A DNA stretch of 35,286 nt from Streptomyces wedmorensis (GTDB lineage Bacteria; Actinomycetota; Actinomycetes; Streptomycetales; Streptomycetaceae): contig NZ_JNWK01000072.1 in assembly GCF_000716445.1 (NCBI RefSeq), positions 1 through 35,286 on the forward strand. The letters run 5' to 3'. The notes below the pieces were generated by a model. The model saw nothing but the letters and a program-made list of their open reading frames with translations, did no database searches and had not been told where the DNA came from. A program made the translations under genes and the position numbers. Positions 25,660 to 34,733 of this stretch are shown here, piece after piece. Position 1 is the first letter of the stretch. Each line of letters begins with the position of its first letter.

Positions 25660-26490
25660 ATGACCTCGGACTCGTTCGCGCTCCTCGCCGGCGCCCCGGA
25701 CTCCCCCGTCCTCCTCCACGTGCCGCACTCCTCGCACCTGGTGCCCCCGGAGGTGCGGGACGGCATCCTGCTCGACGACGGGGAACTGGCCGTCGAGCTG
25801 GCCCACATCACCGACTCCCACACGGAGGAGATCGCCGCCGTCGCGGCGGGGGCGGCCGGGACGGCGCCCTGGCGGTTCGTGAACCGGCTGTCGCGGCTGG
25901 TCGTGGACCCGGAGCGGTTCCCCGACGAGCGCGAGGAGATGCTCGCCGTGGGGATGGGCGCGGTGTACACGCGCACCACGCACCGCGCCGAGCTGCGGAC
26001 CGCCGGGTTCGACCCGGAGCCACTGCTCGACCGGTACTTCACGCCGTACGCCGAGGGCATGACCGAGGCCGTCGCCGGGCGGCTGGCGGCGACGGGCCGG
26101 GCGGTGATCGTGGACGTCCACTCGTACCCGACGAGGCCGCTGCCGTACGAGCTCCACGGCGACGGGCCCCGGCCGCCGGTCTGCCTCGGCACGGACGCGT
26201 TCCACACGCCGCCCGCACTGCTCGACGCGGCGCGGGAGGCCTTCGGCGGGTTCGGGGGCGTGGCGACGGACACCCCGTTCGCCGGGACGTACGTGCCTCT
26301 GCGGTACTACGGCCGTGACCCGCGGGTCTCGGCGCTGATGGTGGAGATCCGCCGCGATCTCTACATGGACGAGCCGGGCGGTCCCGCGAACCGGGGGGCC
26401 GAGGCCCTCGGCGTGGCCCTGGCCGCGCTGGTCGACGCGGTGGGCCGGCCGGAGGGCGCGCCGGGCACCGTACGCCCCTTCGGGCAGTGA
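25660..26490 (+). CDS. N-formylglutamate amidohydrolase family protein
   Basis: This is a 276-residue cytosolic hydrolase. VLLHVPHSSHLVPPEVR, ELAHITDSHTEEIA, VIVDVHSYPTRPLPYE and VEIRRDLYMDE carry the His, Asp and Glu residues expected to hold the zinc. Classic members release formate from N-formylglutamate in histidine degradation. No other hut gene is near, so the substrate may differ. ATG 25660 follows GGAAGGGTGAGGCG; a longer frame upstream lacks conservation. It diverges from the HPP gene, with about 220 bases between the starts. Confidence 0.8.
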   Translation: MTSDSFALLAGAPDSPVLLHVPHSSHLVPPEVRDGILLDDGELAVELAHITDSHTEEIAAVAAGAAGTAPWRFVNRLSRLVVDPERFPDEREEMLAVGMGAVYTRTTHRAELRTAGFDPEPLLDRYFTPYAEGMTEAVAGRLAATGRAVIVDVHSYPTRPLPYELHGDGPRPPVCLGTDAFHTPPALLDAAREAFGGFGGVATDTPFAGTYVPLRYYGRDPRVSALMVEIRRDLYMDEPGGPANRGAEALGVALAALVDAVGRPEGAPGTVRPFGQ

Positions 26491-26582
26491 TGCCTGCCCA
26501 CGGAGCTGCACCCCGGGTCCTTCCGCCGCCGCCCGCGCTCGGGTGGAGTCGATGCCGTCCGGCACCCGACGAAAGGCACTCC

Positions 26583-27974
26583 ATGCGTCACGACCACGCG
26601 CCCGACCCGGCGTCCTCCGGCAGGAGGCCGGAACGGCCGAGGCCTCCGGGCCGGGCCCCGAGCCCGGCGGAGCGGCCCGACCTCGCCGAGATCCAGCGGC
26701 TCGCGGGGAACGCCGCCGTGGTGCAGCTGCTCAAGGAGAGCGGGCACGCCTGGGCCCAGGAAGAACACCGCCACGGCGCCGGCTGCGGACACGGGATCGC
26801 CGAGCAGCCGGCCGTGCAGCGCTCCGCCGTCCACGACGTCCTGCGCTCCGGCGGCCGCGCCCTGGACGAGGCGACCCGCACCGACATGGAGGCCCGGCTC
26901 GGCGCGGACTTCTCGGACGTCCGCATCCACGACGACTCCGCCGCCCGGGCCTCCGCCGCCGAGGTCGGGGCCCGCGCCTACACCTCCGGCAGCCATGTCG
27001 TCATCGGTGACGGCGGCGCCGACAAGCACACCCTGGCCCACGAACTCACCCACGTCGTCCAACAGCGCCAGGGCCCCGTCGCCGGCACCGACAACGGCGC
27101 CGGCCTCAAGGTCTCCGACCCCTCCGACCGGTTCGAGCGCGAGGCCGAGGCCAACGCCCGCCGCGTCATGAGCTCGCCTCCCGCCGAGGCACCCCTCCAG
27201 CGGGCCGCGGCCGGGAAGCCCGGGGGCGGGGTGTCGGTGCAGCGGGCGGGGGGCGGCAGGAAGAACAACGGGGAGGGGTCCTCGAAGGGGGGCTCGTCGA
27301 AGGGAGGAAAAGTCCAGGGAGACCACGTCTTCAACTCTCTCGACGACGCCGCGAACGGCATCGCCACGGAGCTGGCGAACGCGCTGACCACGTATTCCCA
27401 GACCCTCGACACCGCCACCACCACCGCCATCGGCGCTTCCGAGCAGCTGAGGAGTCAGTGGATGACCCTCAGAACCGCGCAACGAGACGCCATGACGGCC
27501 CTGGCCGCCGCGGCGGCGGCCGCCCATGAGTACGGACACCCTGCGAAGGGATCCCCGTACAGCTCCTTCATCGCCACCCTGCCCGAGCATTCGACCGTCG
27601 GATCCGACGCGAACTCCGACATCTACGGCCAGTTCAGCAGGGACCTCAACGGCCTGGCCGGCTCCTGTGCCGCGCAGGCCTGGGCGATCCCCCAGGAGAT
27701 GACGACCGCGGCGGCGGCGACCGAGTGGCCGCCCTACCTGGCCGCAAGGATCTACGACCCGGACGCGGCGCACAAGGTGCGCGAAAGGCGGCTGACCACG
27801 GCCGGCGACAAGAGGAACTTCGACGCTTGGCGCACCGAGGCCCAACGGCGCTACCTCACGCTCTTCAGGGCCATCGTCACGGCCCTGAACGCGACGCGCG
27901 CGGCGATCGAGTTCCTACGCGCGCAGAACAACGCGCAGCAGCCTCAGGACCCCGCCCAGGAAGACGGCTCATGA
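26583..27974 (+). CDS. eCIS-core (DUF4157) domain protein with unrecognised C-terminal domain
   Basis: This is a 463-residue protein. A Pro/Arg-rich start is followed by RLAGNAAVVQLL (about 39-50), a short helix common to these proteins. The DUF4157 (eCIS core) domain spans about residues 78-165: VLRSGGRALDEATRTDMEAR, DFSDVRIHDDSAARASA and LAHELTHVVQQRQG, with a zincin-like HELTH at 153-157. FEREAEANARRVM follows. After a Gly/Ser/Lys linker (about 232-252) comes about 210 mostly helical residues that I do not recognise. DUF4157 proteins are linked to contractile injection systems as effectors or accessory proteins; no sheath or tube gene lies in the window. GAAAGG precedes the ATG. It could be a toxin, a loading factor or a secreted protease. 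The domain call is firm, the role is not. Confidence 0.72.
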   Translation: MRHDHAPDPASSGRRPERPRPPGRAPSPAERPDLAEIQRLAGNAAVVQLLKESGHAWAQEEHRHGAGCGHGIAEQPAVQRSAVHDVLRSGGRALDEATRTDMEARLGADFSDVRIHDDSAARASAAEVGARAYTSGSHVVIGDGGADKHTLAHELTHVVQQRQGPVAGTDNGAGLKVSDPSDRFEREAEANARRVMSSPPAEAPLQRAAAGKPGGGVSVQRAGGGRKNNGEGSSKGGSSKGGKVQGDHVFNSLDDAANGIATELANALTTYSQTLDTATTTAIGASEQLRSQWMTLRTAQRDAMTALAAAAAAAHEYGHPAKGSPYSSFIATLPEHSTVGSDANSDIYGQFSRDLNGLAGSCAAQAWAIPQEMTTAAAATEWPPYLAARIYDPDAAHKVRERRLTTAGDKRNFDAWRTEAQRRYLTLFRAIVTALNATRAAIEFLRAQNNAQQPQDPAQEDGS

Positions 27975-27997
27975 CAGGTCACCTCGACCGAACGGCG

Positions 27998-28010
27998 TAA
28001 AATCGGACAG
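27998..28010 (+). promoter_or_regulatory. Leaderless-type promoter of the small gene at 28011
   Basis: TAAAAT at 27998-28003 is a near-consensus -10 box ending seven bases before the ATG. It is one of the most A/T-rich hexamers in the region and lies just past the DUF4157 gene stop, so the small gene can be expressed independently. Confidence 0.5.
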
Positions 28011-28274
28011 ATGAGCCCCCTCAGATACGAGCTGGTGTTCTCCGACGCCACGGGTGCCGCCCGTGACGTCGTGGTCGTGGAGCGCACGCAGTCCACGGGG
28101 TCCGGAGGCCATCCCGTCTACGCCGACGTGACCGGCATCATCCGCGCGGAGATCAGCGACCGGGACGAGGTCCGTATCCTCGCCTCCGGCGGCCATCAGG
28201 AGCCCGCCCACAGCGTGGCGGCCCGCCCGCTCCCCGACGGCGATCCGGGGGAGCCCGCCGGCTCCGCCGCCTGA
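28011..28274 (+). CDS. Small conserved actinobacterial protein (DUF6296-like)
   Basis: This is an 87-residue soluble protein. YELVFSDATGAARDVVVVERT, then GPGGHPVYADVTGIIRAEISD-type sequence (here GSGGHPVYADV) and VRILASGGHQEP resemble small proteins of unknown function found in Streptomyces and Kitasatospora (DUF6296, from memory). No catalytic motif, signal or membrane segment is present. It follows the DUF4157 gene by 36 bases but has its own strong -10 box. A link to the upstream protein, for example as a cognate partner, is speculation. Confidence 0.55.
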   Translation: MSPLRYELVFSDATGAARDVVVVERTQSTGSGGHPVYADVTGIIRAEISDRDEVRILASGGHQEPAHSVAARPLPDGDPGEPAGSAA

Positions 28275-28296
28275 CTCCGTCCGCCGCGGCCCCCTC

Positions 28297-28482
28297 ATGC
28301 GTTCGGGTGCTCCGAGTGCCCCGGGGGCCGCGGAGGCGCACCTGGACATCGCGACGGGCGTGTGGCCCGACATGACCGAGCACGGGTGGGAGTCGGACGC
28401 CTCTGGCCCGACCTGTACGAGCGGGTGACGGCGGCGGACGTCCTGGTGCTGTGCGGGCCGATCTGATTCGGGGACACATGTC
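28297..28482 (+). pseudogene. Decayed partial duplicate of the flavodoxin-like gene downstream
   Basis: Frame 1 reads LDIATGVWPDMTEHGWESD (from 28342), nearly identical to residues 55-73 of the intact gene at 28674. A frameshift near 28400 then leads into WPDLYERVTAADVLVLCGPI, matching WPVVYSKVMAADILTLAGPV of the intact copy. The next codon is TGA where the paralogue has Trp, and FGD follows. About 50 of 238 residues remain, with both ends lost. The codons differ enough from the intact copy for this to be an old paralogue, not a recent duplication. Confidence 0.75.
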
Positions 28483-28673
28483 ATCGGGACGGGGCCGCCC
28501 GGGTGATCGGGTGGCCGACTTCGCCGTGTCGGGTGCGGCGCTCGGCCTTTTCGCCCCACGAGGCGAAACAGTGGACGGGATCTTCGGCCGGACCGATCCG
28601 GAGCTTTCCTGACATCGGCAGCCGGGCGTATTCCGCCGCCTGACCACGCACTCGTCCGCAAGGGGACACATCG

Positions 28674-29390
<717 letters not shown>

Positions 29391-29486
29391 GGGCCGGACG
29401 GAACGGTCGGAGGTCCGATGGAGGTCAGCTCCGGATCAAGCAGGTCCCCCGCGCGGCCTGGCGTTCGTCGCCGCCTCCGTCCCACT

Positions 29487-29630
29487 CCTCTGCTCGACAA
29501 GACCCGCGCCACGGAGCACTGCTGCGACGAGATCCGCCGCGTCAAGACGACCACCGTCACCCGCGGACCCGGTTTCCCACACGCGATCGAGGCTCTGCAG
29601 ATCGTGAGCCGTCGCCGGAACGCGTCTACG
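29487..29630 (+). pseudogene. Transposase scrap (IS4/ISAs1-like)
   Basis: A frame through LLDKTRATEH, RRVKTTTVTRGPGFPHAIEA and LQIVSRRR resembles the middle of ISAs1/IS4-type transposases, where a K(A/T)R...R(V/I)K...GFPHA..A.QI.RRR pattern is usual. Nothing before or after continues the protein. The match is short and from memory, so other transposase groups are possible. Confidence 0.5.
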
Positions 29631-29667
29631 TGTTCAGCCGACCCGACGGTGTCGTGGCGCCAGGGCG

Positions 29668-30924
29668 TCAGATGAGGTCTCGGTGGCGGCCCACCTTGGT
29701 GGAGAAGAGGTAGAGCGGGGGCAGGAGGGCGGTGGCGCAGACGGTCCAGAGCGCGGTGTGGGCACCGAAGCGGGTGGCGAGGAGGCCGGCGGTGAGCGCG
29801 CCGAGCGGCATCGCGCCCCAGGAGACGAAGCGGACCGTGGCCATCACGCGGGACAGCAGCTCCGGGGGCGACTGGGTCTGCCGGTAGGTGCGGGTGGTGA
29901 TCGAGCCGATGACGGTGCCGAAGGCGAAGCCGGCGTTGCCCAGGGCGAACCAGTACGCGTCCCCCGCCGACGTGGTCAGCGGGGCGAGCAGGAGCAGCGC
30001 GCCGCCGACCAGATCGGCCACGATGACGCCCCGCGCGGTGCCGAGGCGCGTGGTCACGCGGACCGCGACGGCGGCGCCGGCGAGCGCGCCGACCCCGTCC
30101 ATGGCGAGGACGAGACCGAGCCGTACGGAGTCGAGGCCGGCCTCGCGGACCAGGTAGAGGGGGGTGAGGGCGACGAGGGCCGCGTTGAGGAAGTTGGCGG
30201 CGGTCGCCCAGATCATGCAGGGGCGCATGACCGGGTGCTTGGTGACGTACCGCCATCCCTCGCGCATCAGCCGCAGCGCGCTCTCGCCGGTGCGGGGCGC
30301 GGGGCGGCTCTCGGGGAGGGTGCGCAGGAGCACGGCGGAGGCCAGGTAGCTGGCGGCGTCCACGACGAGCGCGCCCACCGGGCCGGTCACCCCGATCAGG
30401 ACGCCGCCGAGGGAGGGGCCGCCGGTGTCGGTGACGGCGTGCGTGCCCGACATGACGCTGTTGCGGGCGGCCAGCTGCCGGGCCGGGACGACGGCGGGCA
30501 GGAAGGTCGAGTTGCCGATGTCGAACAGCACGGTCGCCGCGCCGGTGGCGAGCGCCGCGAACAGCAGGTGCGGATACGTGAGCGTGCCGAGCCACCAGGC
30601 GAGCGGCAGCGATCCGAGCGCCGCGAACCGCACGAGGTCGAGCGTGACCTGGAGCCGGCGCAACGGCACGCGCTGCGCGAGGACGCCCGCCGGGAGGCTG
30701 AGCAGCAGCCACGAGACCTGCCCGGCGGCGGCGAGCAGGGCGACCTGGAAGGCGGTGGCGTCGAGGACGGTGAGGGCGACGAGCGGCAGGGCGAGGGCGG
30801 TGACGGCGGTGCCCGCGCCGCTGACGGTGGCGGCGGCCCAGAAGCGCCAGAAGACGCCCGGCGATGAGGGCTCCCGTTCGTCGTCGCGTCGGTCGTGCTC
30901 CTGGATCGCTTGTGTTCCGCTCAT
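29668..30924 (-). CDS. MFS efflux transporter
   Basis: This is a 418-residue major facilitator with about twelve hydrophobic segments. Its pattern (FWRFWAAATVSGAGTAVTALALP, LLLSLPAGVLAQRVPLRRLQ, FDIGNSTFLPAVVP.RQLAARNS) fits the enterobactin-exporter-like MFS_3 branch, whose members export small molecules by proton antiport. GGGGGA lies about 10 bases before the ATG. It diverges from an HxlR-type regulator gene with an inverted repeat in the shared promoter region, so the regulator probably controls its expression. Substrate unknown. Confidence 0.82.
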   Translation of the reverse strand: MSGTQAIQEHDRRDDEREPSSPGVFWRFWAAATVSGAGTAVTALALPLVALTVLDATAFQVALLAAAGQVSWLLLSLPAGVLAQRVPLRRLQVTLDLVRFAALGSLPLAWWLGTLTYPHLLFAALATGAATVLFDIGNSTFLPAVVPARQLAARNSVMSGTHAVTDTGGPSLGGVLIGVTGPVGALVVDAASYLASAVLLRTLPESRPAPRTGESALRLMREGWRYVTKHPVMRPCMIWATAANFLNAALVALTPLYLVREAGLDSVRLGLVLAMDGVGALAGAAVAVRVTTRLGTARGVIVADLVGGALLLLAPLTTSAGDAYWFALGNAGFAFGTVIGSITTRTYRQTQSPPELLSRVMATVRFVSWGAMPLGALTAGLLATRFGAHTALWTVCATALLPPLYLFSTKVGRHRDLI

Positions 30925-30962
30925 ACGGCGCCCATCCCCCGGGTCTTGCTAGTCTCTTTTGG

Positions 30963-30987
30963 GAACTCACTTGTTCCAGGTGAGTTT
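30963..30987. promoter_or_regulatory. Inverted repeat in the divergent MFS-HxlR promoter region, likely operator
   Basis: AACTCAC (30964-30970) and GTGAGTT (30980-30986) are exact complements separated by nine bases. A related half, GGAACTGACC, recurs at about 30993. HxlR proteins bind such dyads as dimers, so this is the probable operator. Confidence 0.55.
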
Positions 30988-31063
30988 CTATCCGGAACTG
31001 ACCTCATGGCGCAAGATGGTCCCGACGAGCGGCCGCCGTGCGCGCAGAAGTGGAGACGCAGTG

Positions 31064-31945
31064 ATGAGGTCGGTTCCCGAGCGGGACGCCGCCTGCGCGA
31101 TCGCGCAGGCCGCGGCGGTGGTCGGCGACTGGTGGAGCCTGCTCCTGATCCGGGAGACCGCCCGAGGACACCACAGGTTCGACGCGCTCCAGGAGGAGCT
31201 GGGCATCTCCCGGAAGGTGCTCACCGAGCGCCTGGCGCACCTGGTGGAGACGGGGGTGCTGGAGAAGGTCCCGTACCAGGAGCGGCCGACGCGACACGAG
31301 TACCGGCTGACCGAGAGCGGCCGGGGGCTGCTGCCGGTCCTGCTGTCGATGCAGGACTGGGCCGACCGCTGGCTCCTCGGCGACGGCTCGCTCAGCGGCA
31401 CCGCCGACGAGACGAGCACGGAGGCACGGCGCGTCGCGGACCTGACGGGCCGGCGACTACCGCGCCTGCGGCTGCCCGGTCACCGGGACGGCGCGCCGGT
31501 CGACCCGGTGGCCGACGGCGTGGCCACCGTCCTGTTCTGCTATCCGGCGACCGGGAGCCCCAGCCCCCTGCCGGAGGGCTGGTCACACATCCCCGGCACC
31601 GTCGGCTGCACGCTGGAGAACCGGCTCTTCCGGGACGCCTACGAGGACTTCCGCGCCGCGGGCGCGGAGGTGCACGGCGTCAGCACCCAACGCCCCGACG
31701 AACAGCGCGTGTTCGCGAGCCAGGAGGACATCCCCTTCACCCTCCTCTCCGACGTCGACCTCCGCCTCGCCGCCGCCCTGCGCCTGCCCACCTTCCGCGC
31801 CGGACAACTGCTGCGGCTGAAACGGACCGTGCTGGTCATCGACCGTGACGGCACGGTGCGGCACGCGCGCTTCCCGGTGACGGACATCCCGGCAGCGGTG
31901 AGCGAGGCGCTGGCCGAGGTACGGCGCCTGGCCGCGGAGGACTGA
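31064..31945 (+). CDS. HxlR-type regulator fused to a peroxiredoxin-like domain
   Basis: This is a 293-residue two-domain protein. Residues 8-105 are an HxlR winged helix: CAIAQAAAVVGDWWSLLLIRE, FDALQEELGISRKVLTERLAHL, LEKVPYQERPTRHEYRLTESG. After a linker, residues about 130-290 form an AhpC/TSA (Bcp/PrxQ-like) domain with VLFCYPATGSP and PGTVGCTLENRLFRDAYEDF. Cys182 occupies the peroxidatic position; other cysteines are Cys11 and Cys159. The C-terminal VLVIDRDGTVRHARFPVTD is typical of peroxiredoxins. HxlR proteins sense aldehydes, quinones or disulfide stress through cysteines, so here the sensor may be the attached thiol domain. ATG 31064 is preceded by GGAG; a GTG one codon earlier is possible. 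It diverges from the MFS exporter gene. Confidence 0.8.
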   Translation: MRSVPERDAACAIAQAAAVVGDWWSLLLIRETARGHHRFDALQEELGISRKVLTERLAHLVETGVLEKVPYQERPTRHEYRLTESGRGLLPVLLSMQDWADRWLLGDGSLSGTADETSTEARRVADLTGRRLPRLRLPGHRDGAPVDPVADGVATVLFCYPATGSPSPLPEGWSHIPGTVGCTLENRLFRDAYEDFRAAGAEVHGVSTQRPDEQRVFASQEDIPFTLLSDVDLRLAAALRLPTFRAGQLLRLKRTVLVIDRDGTVRHARFPVTDIPAAVSEALAEVRRLAAED

Positions 31946-32141
31946 CACGTACGGGACAACCGCGCTCTGGCCACGGCACGGCTTGCCCTGGCCCAGCCGC
32001 ACCAGTCAGTCGGCCGGGCTCCGCCGAGCCCCGTCAGCAGCAGGTGTCTCATAATGATCAAGGCGCGGTGGGGGTGAAGCATGGCGGTGCGGCAGCCGGT
32101 GAAGGGCTGGAGCTCCGCCACGTCGAAGTGTGGGGGATCGC

Positions 32142-33191
32142 ATGGAATTTCCAGTGGCGTCGGATCCTGTCGGGGCGCGTGAGAACAGGTTCGATTGGTT
32201 TTGCGAGACGGTGTCGACCGATGTGATGCCCATCGCGCTCAGCACCCGCCACGCGGCCGACTTCCGGGCGAGCATCACAGACCTGGATCTCGACGCCGTG
32301 CGGCTGTCTGTGGTGGCATGCTCACCGGTACTTTCGCGCCGCACCTCGGCTCATGTCCGGCGCGGCGATCCCGAGCACTTGCAGCTGGCGCTCGTCACTC
32401 AAGGGTCTTTGAGGATCTCCCAGCGGCGCAACGAATCGGTGGTCGCGGGGGGACTCGTACTCACGGACACCTCGCGACCGAGTGAGGGGGCATGCATAGG
32501 CGGGCAGATCGAGTCGGTGGTCCTGCAGATTCCCCGTCAGGCCGTGGCGTTGCGCCCAGACCATGTGGACCGCCTCCTCGCGCAGAACTTGGCCGCGGAC
32601 ACTGGGTCAGGGAGAATCCTCGCCGACTTCCTGAGGACGCTGCTCTCGCACGGCCCGGCCTGTCGCTCGGAGGAGTTGCGCGGGATGGGGTCCGTCGCCC
32701 TCGACCTGGCCACCGCGTTCCTCGCCCGGCAGCTCGGTGACGCCGGCCAGGCGCCCGGCGAGGCGCGTGCGCGGGAGACACTGCAGCGGATTCACCGCTT
32801 CATCGAGAACAATCTCGGCGACCCGGGCCTGACTCCCCGAATGATCGCCGATCGGCACAACATGTCCCTGCGGCGTCTCTACACCCTCTTCGGCGACCAG
32901 CCCCTGACCGTCGCGGCACACATCCGTCAAAGCCGGCTGGAGCGCGCCCACACCGACCTCGCATGCGGAGAACTGAGCGGTCAGCCCGTTCAAGCGATCG
33001 CGGCCCGCTGGGGCTTCTCGAGCGCCACAGGTTTCAGCCGGGGATTCCGCGAGGCCTACGGGATCACCCCTACCGAACATCGTGCGCTCTCCCTGAGCGC
33101 CCTCCGGCCCGCCAAGGGGACTGCCCCTACGGGGGAAACCAGCTGTTCTTCGCTGCCGACGCGTCGTGACGCCGGGGCAGGACGGCAGTAG
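32142..33191 (+). CDS. AraC-family transcriptional regulator
   Basis: This is a 349-residue regulator. The N-terminal half (to about residue 200) is the AraC-binding-like domain seen in NitR- and FeaR-type regulators (FDWFCETVSTDVMPIALST, VRRGDPEHLQLALVTQGS). The C-terminal HTH pair (about 220-320) reads IHRFIENNLGDPGLTPRMIADRHNMSLRRLYTLF and then AARWGFSSATGFSRGFREAYGITPTEHR, the classic AraC signature. GGGGGATCGC stands just before ATG 32142; a GTG four codons upstream overlaps that site. A possible -10, CATAAT, lies at 32050-32055. It precedes the three lectin genes on the same strand by 440 bases and may control them (inference). Confidence 0.85.
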   Translation: MEFPVASDPVGARENRFDWFCETVSTDVMPIALSTRHAADFRASITDLDLDAVRLSVVACSPVLSRRTSAHVRRGDPEHLQLALVTQGSLRISQRRNESVVAGGLVLTDTSRPSEGACIGGQIESVVLQIPRQAVALRPDHVDRLLAQNLAADTGSGRILADFLRTLLSHGPACRSEELRGMGSVALDLATAFLARQLGDAGQAPGEARARETLQRIHRFIENNLGDPGLTPRMIADRHNMSLRRLYTLFGDQPLTVAAHIRQSRLERAHTDLACGELSGQPVQAIAARWGFSSATGFSRGFREAYGITPTEHRALSLSALRPAKGTAPTGETSCSSLPTRRDAGAGRQ

Positions 33192-33629
33192 CGGCAGTAG
33201 CGGCAGTTCCTCTTCTTTCCCCTCGTCGCGGTCCGGAGCGCCACTGACGACCTTCCACAGCCGGAGGTCGGCGCTCTCGGCTCGTCGGCCCCGCGTGAGG
33301 GCATGCCGGAGAGAGGAGGCGTTGCGCGAGGCCCTTCGAGGCACCCCGAGCGCTGACGGGAGTGCCCAGGGACCAGTTGGACCCTGCACGGAATATCGAA
33401 TAACCGTGCATGGATCGCACAGTCGCGGCCACCGCCGGAAGGGTTTAATCGGGTGTCGGCCAGCCGGCAGCTGTACGCCGAGCGCCACGACCCGGGAAGC
33501 CTCTGCCGCAACCGGGTCTGGTTCTGGCCCGCGCCATCGACGCCTTACCGACAGGCATAAGAGATCGCGCCACATTTGCCGGGTTTGACCACAAGCCGAC
33601 CTTGATTGTTTGTACGAGGGGATACTTCC
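33192..33629 (+). promoter_or_regulatory. 438 bp non-coding region upstream of the lectin genes
   Basis: No credible gene was seen. GGCAGTAGC is repeated about three times at 33184-33212. TGCACGG (33385-33391) and CCGTGCA (33404-33410) form a dyad around an A/T-rich centre, and TTGACC at 33585-33590 could be a -35 box. The base composition is lower in GC than in the coding regions, as expected for a promoter region. Confidence 0.45.
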
Positions 33630-34145
33630 GTGCGCCTGAACATCGTCAAGTCCGTCCGCCGCGTCCTGAGTGCCGCAGGCGGCGCGCTGCTCATCTCGCT
33701 GGCGCTGCCCGCCGCGCCCGCCACCGCCGCCGACCTGAACGAGTGGTACTGGCTCGCCAACTGGAACAGCGCCAAGTGCCTGGAGGTGGGCGGCTGGTCC
33801 ACCGCCAACGGCGCCGGCGTCAACCAGTGGGCCTGCCACGACGGCAACAACCAGAAGTGGAAGGGGGTCCCCTACGGCGAGGGTCGGCTCATCTACAACC
33901 TGAACAGCGGCAAGTGCCTGGAGGTCAAGGGCTGGTCCACCGCCAACGGTGCCCAGATCGGCCAGTGGGACTGCCACGGCGGCGCCAACCAGCAGTGGAA
34001 GTCGGAGGTCCTGGGCGAAGGCATCCTGCTCCTGATCAACGTGAACAGCGGCAAGTGCCTGGAGATAGGCGGCTGGCGCACCGACAACGGCGCCCCGGCC
34101 ACCCAGTGGGACTGCCACCGGGGCGACAACCAGGTCTGGGCCTGA
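33630..34145 (+). CDS. Secreted ricin-type beta-trefoil lectin, copy 1
   Basis: This is a 171-residue protein made of a signal peptide (basic start, VLSAAGGALLISLALPAAPATA, cleavage near ATAA) and one ricin B-type trefoil with no enzyme attached. Three subdomains each carry a KCLE(V/I).GW segment and a Q-x-W end: NQKW, NQQW and NQVW. Beta-trefoils of this CBM13 type bind galactose- or xylose-containing polysaccharides. GAGGGG lies before the GTG at 33630; a longer frame upstream is not conserved between copies. It is the first of three tandem paralogues (next starts after 48 bases). Confidence 0.85.
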   Translation: MRLNIVKSVRRVLSAAGGALLISLALPAAPATAADLNEWYWLANWNSAKCLEVGGWSTANGAGVNQWACHDGNNQKWKGVPYGEGRLIYNLNSGKCLEVKGWSTANGAQIGQWDCHGGANQQWKSEVLGEGILLLINVNSGKCLEIGGWRTDNGAPATQWDCHRGDNQVWA

Positions 34146-34193
34146 CCTTCACCCCCACTCTCCCCCCTCACCCTCACCCTCCAGGAGAACACC

Positions 34194-34703
34194 GTGCGAT
34201 TCAAAACCGTCAAGAACCTCCACCGCACCCTGGGCGCGGCCGGCGGCGCCCTGCTCATCTCCCTCGCCCTCCCCGCCTCTCCCGCGACCGCTCTGGACAT
34301 GTCCTGGGGCACGGTGGTCAACCTCAACAGCAACAAGTGCCTGGAGGTGGGCGGCTGGTCCACCGCCGACGGCGCCGGCGTCAACCAGTGGGACTGTCAC
34401 GAGGGCAACAACCAGAAGTGGCTCGCGGTCCCCTACGGCGGGGGGAACCTCATCTACAACGCGAACAGCAACAAGTGCCTTGAGGTCAGGGGCTGGTCCA
34501 CCGCCAACGGTGCCCAGATCGTCCAGTGGGAATGCCACGGCGGTGCCAACCAGCAGTGGCGTATTCACAACGGCAACTACCACTTCGCCCTGATCAACGT
34601 GAACAGCGGCAAGTGCCTGGAGATCGGCGGCTGGCGCGACGACAACGGCGCCCCGGCCACCCAGTGGGACTGCCACTGGGGCGAGAACCAGTTCTGGTCC
34701 TAG
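34194..34703 (+). CDS. Secreted ricin-type beta-trefoil lectin, copy 2
   Basis: This is a 169-residue paralogue of the preceding gene with the same architecture: signal peptide (ALLISLALPASPATA) and one trefoil. It repeats KCLEVGGWSTADGAGVNQWD, NQKW, KCLEVRGWSTANGAQIVQWE, NQQW, KCLEIGGWRDDNGAPATQWD and NQFW. The start is GTG, with CAGGAGAAC upstream, matching the start region of copy 3. The mature N-terminus and middle loops differ from copy 1, so ligand preference may differ. The second cysteine of each subdomain (QWDCH) is retained, allowing disulfide bonds. Confidence 0.85.
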   Translation: MRFKTVKNLHRTLGAAGGALLISLALPASPATALDMSWGTVVNLNSNKCLEVGGWSTADGAGVNQWDCHEGNNQKWLAVPYGGGNLIYNANSNKCLEVRGWSTANGAQIVQWECHGGANQQWRIHNGNYHFALINVNSGKCLEIGGWRDDNGAPATQWDCHWGENQFWS

Positions 34704-34733
34704 ACGACACCGCCGTCCTCCAAGGAGAACACG

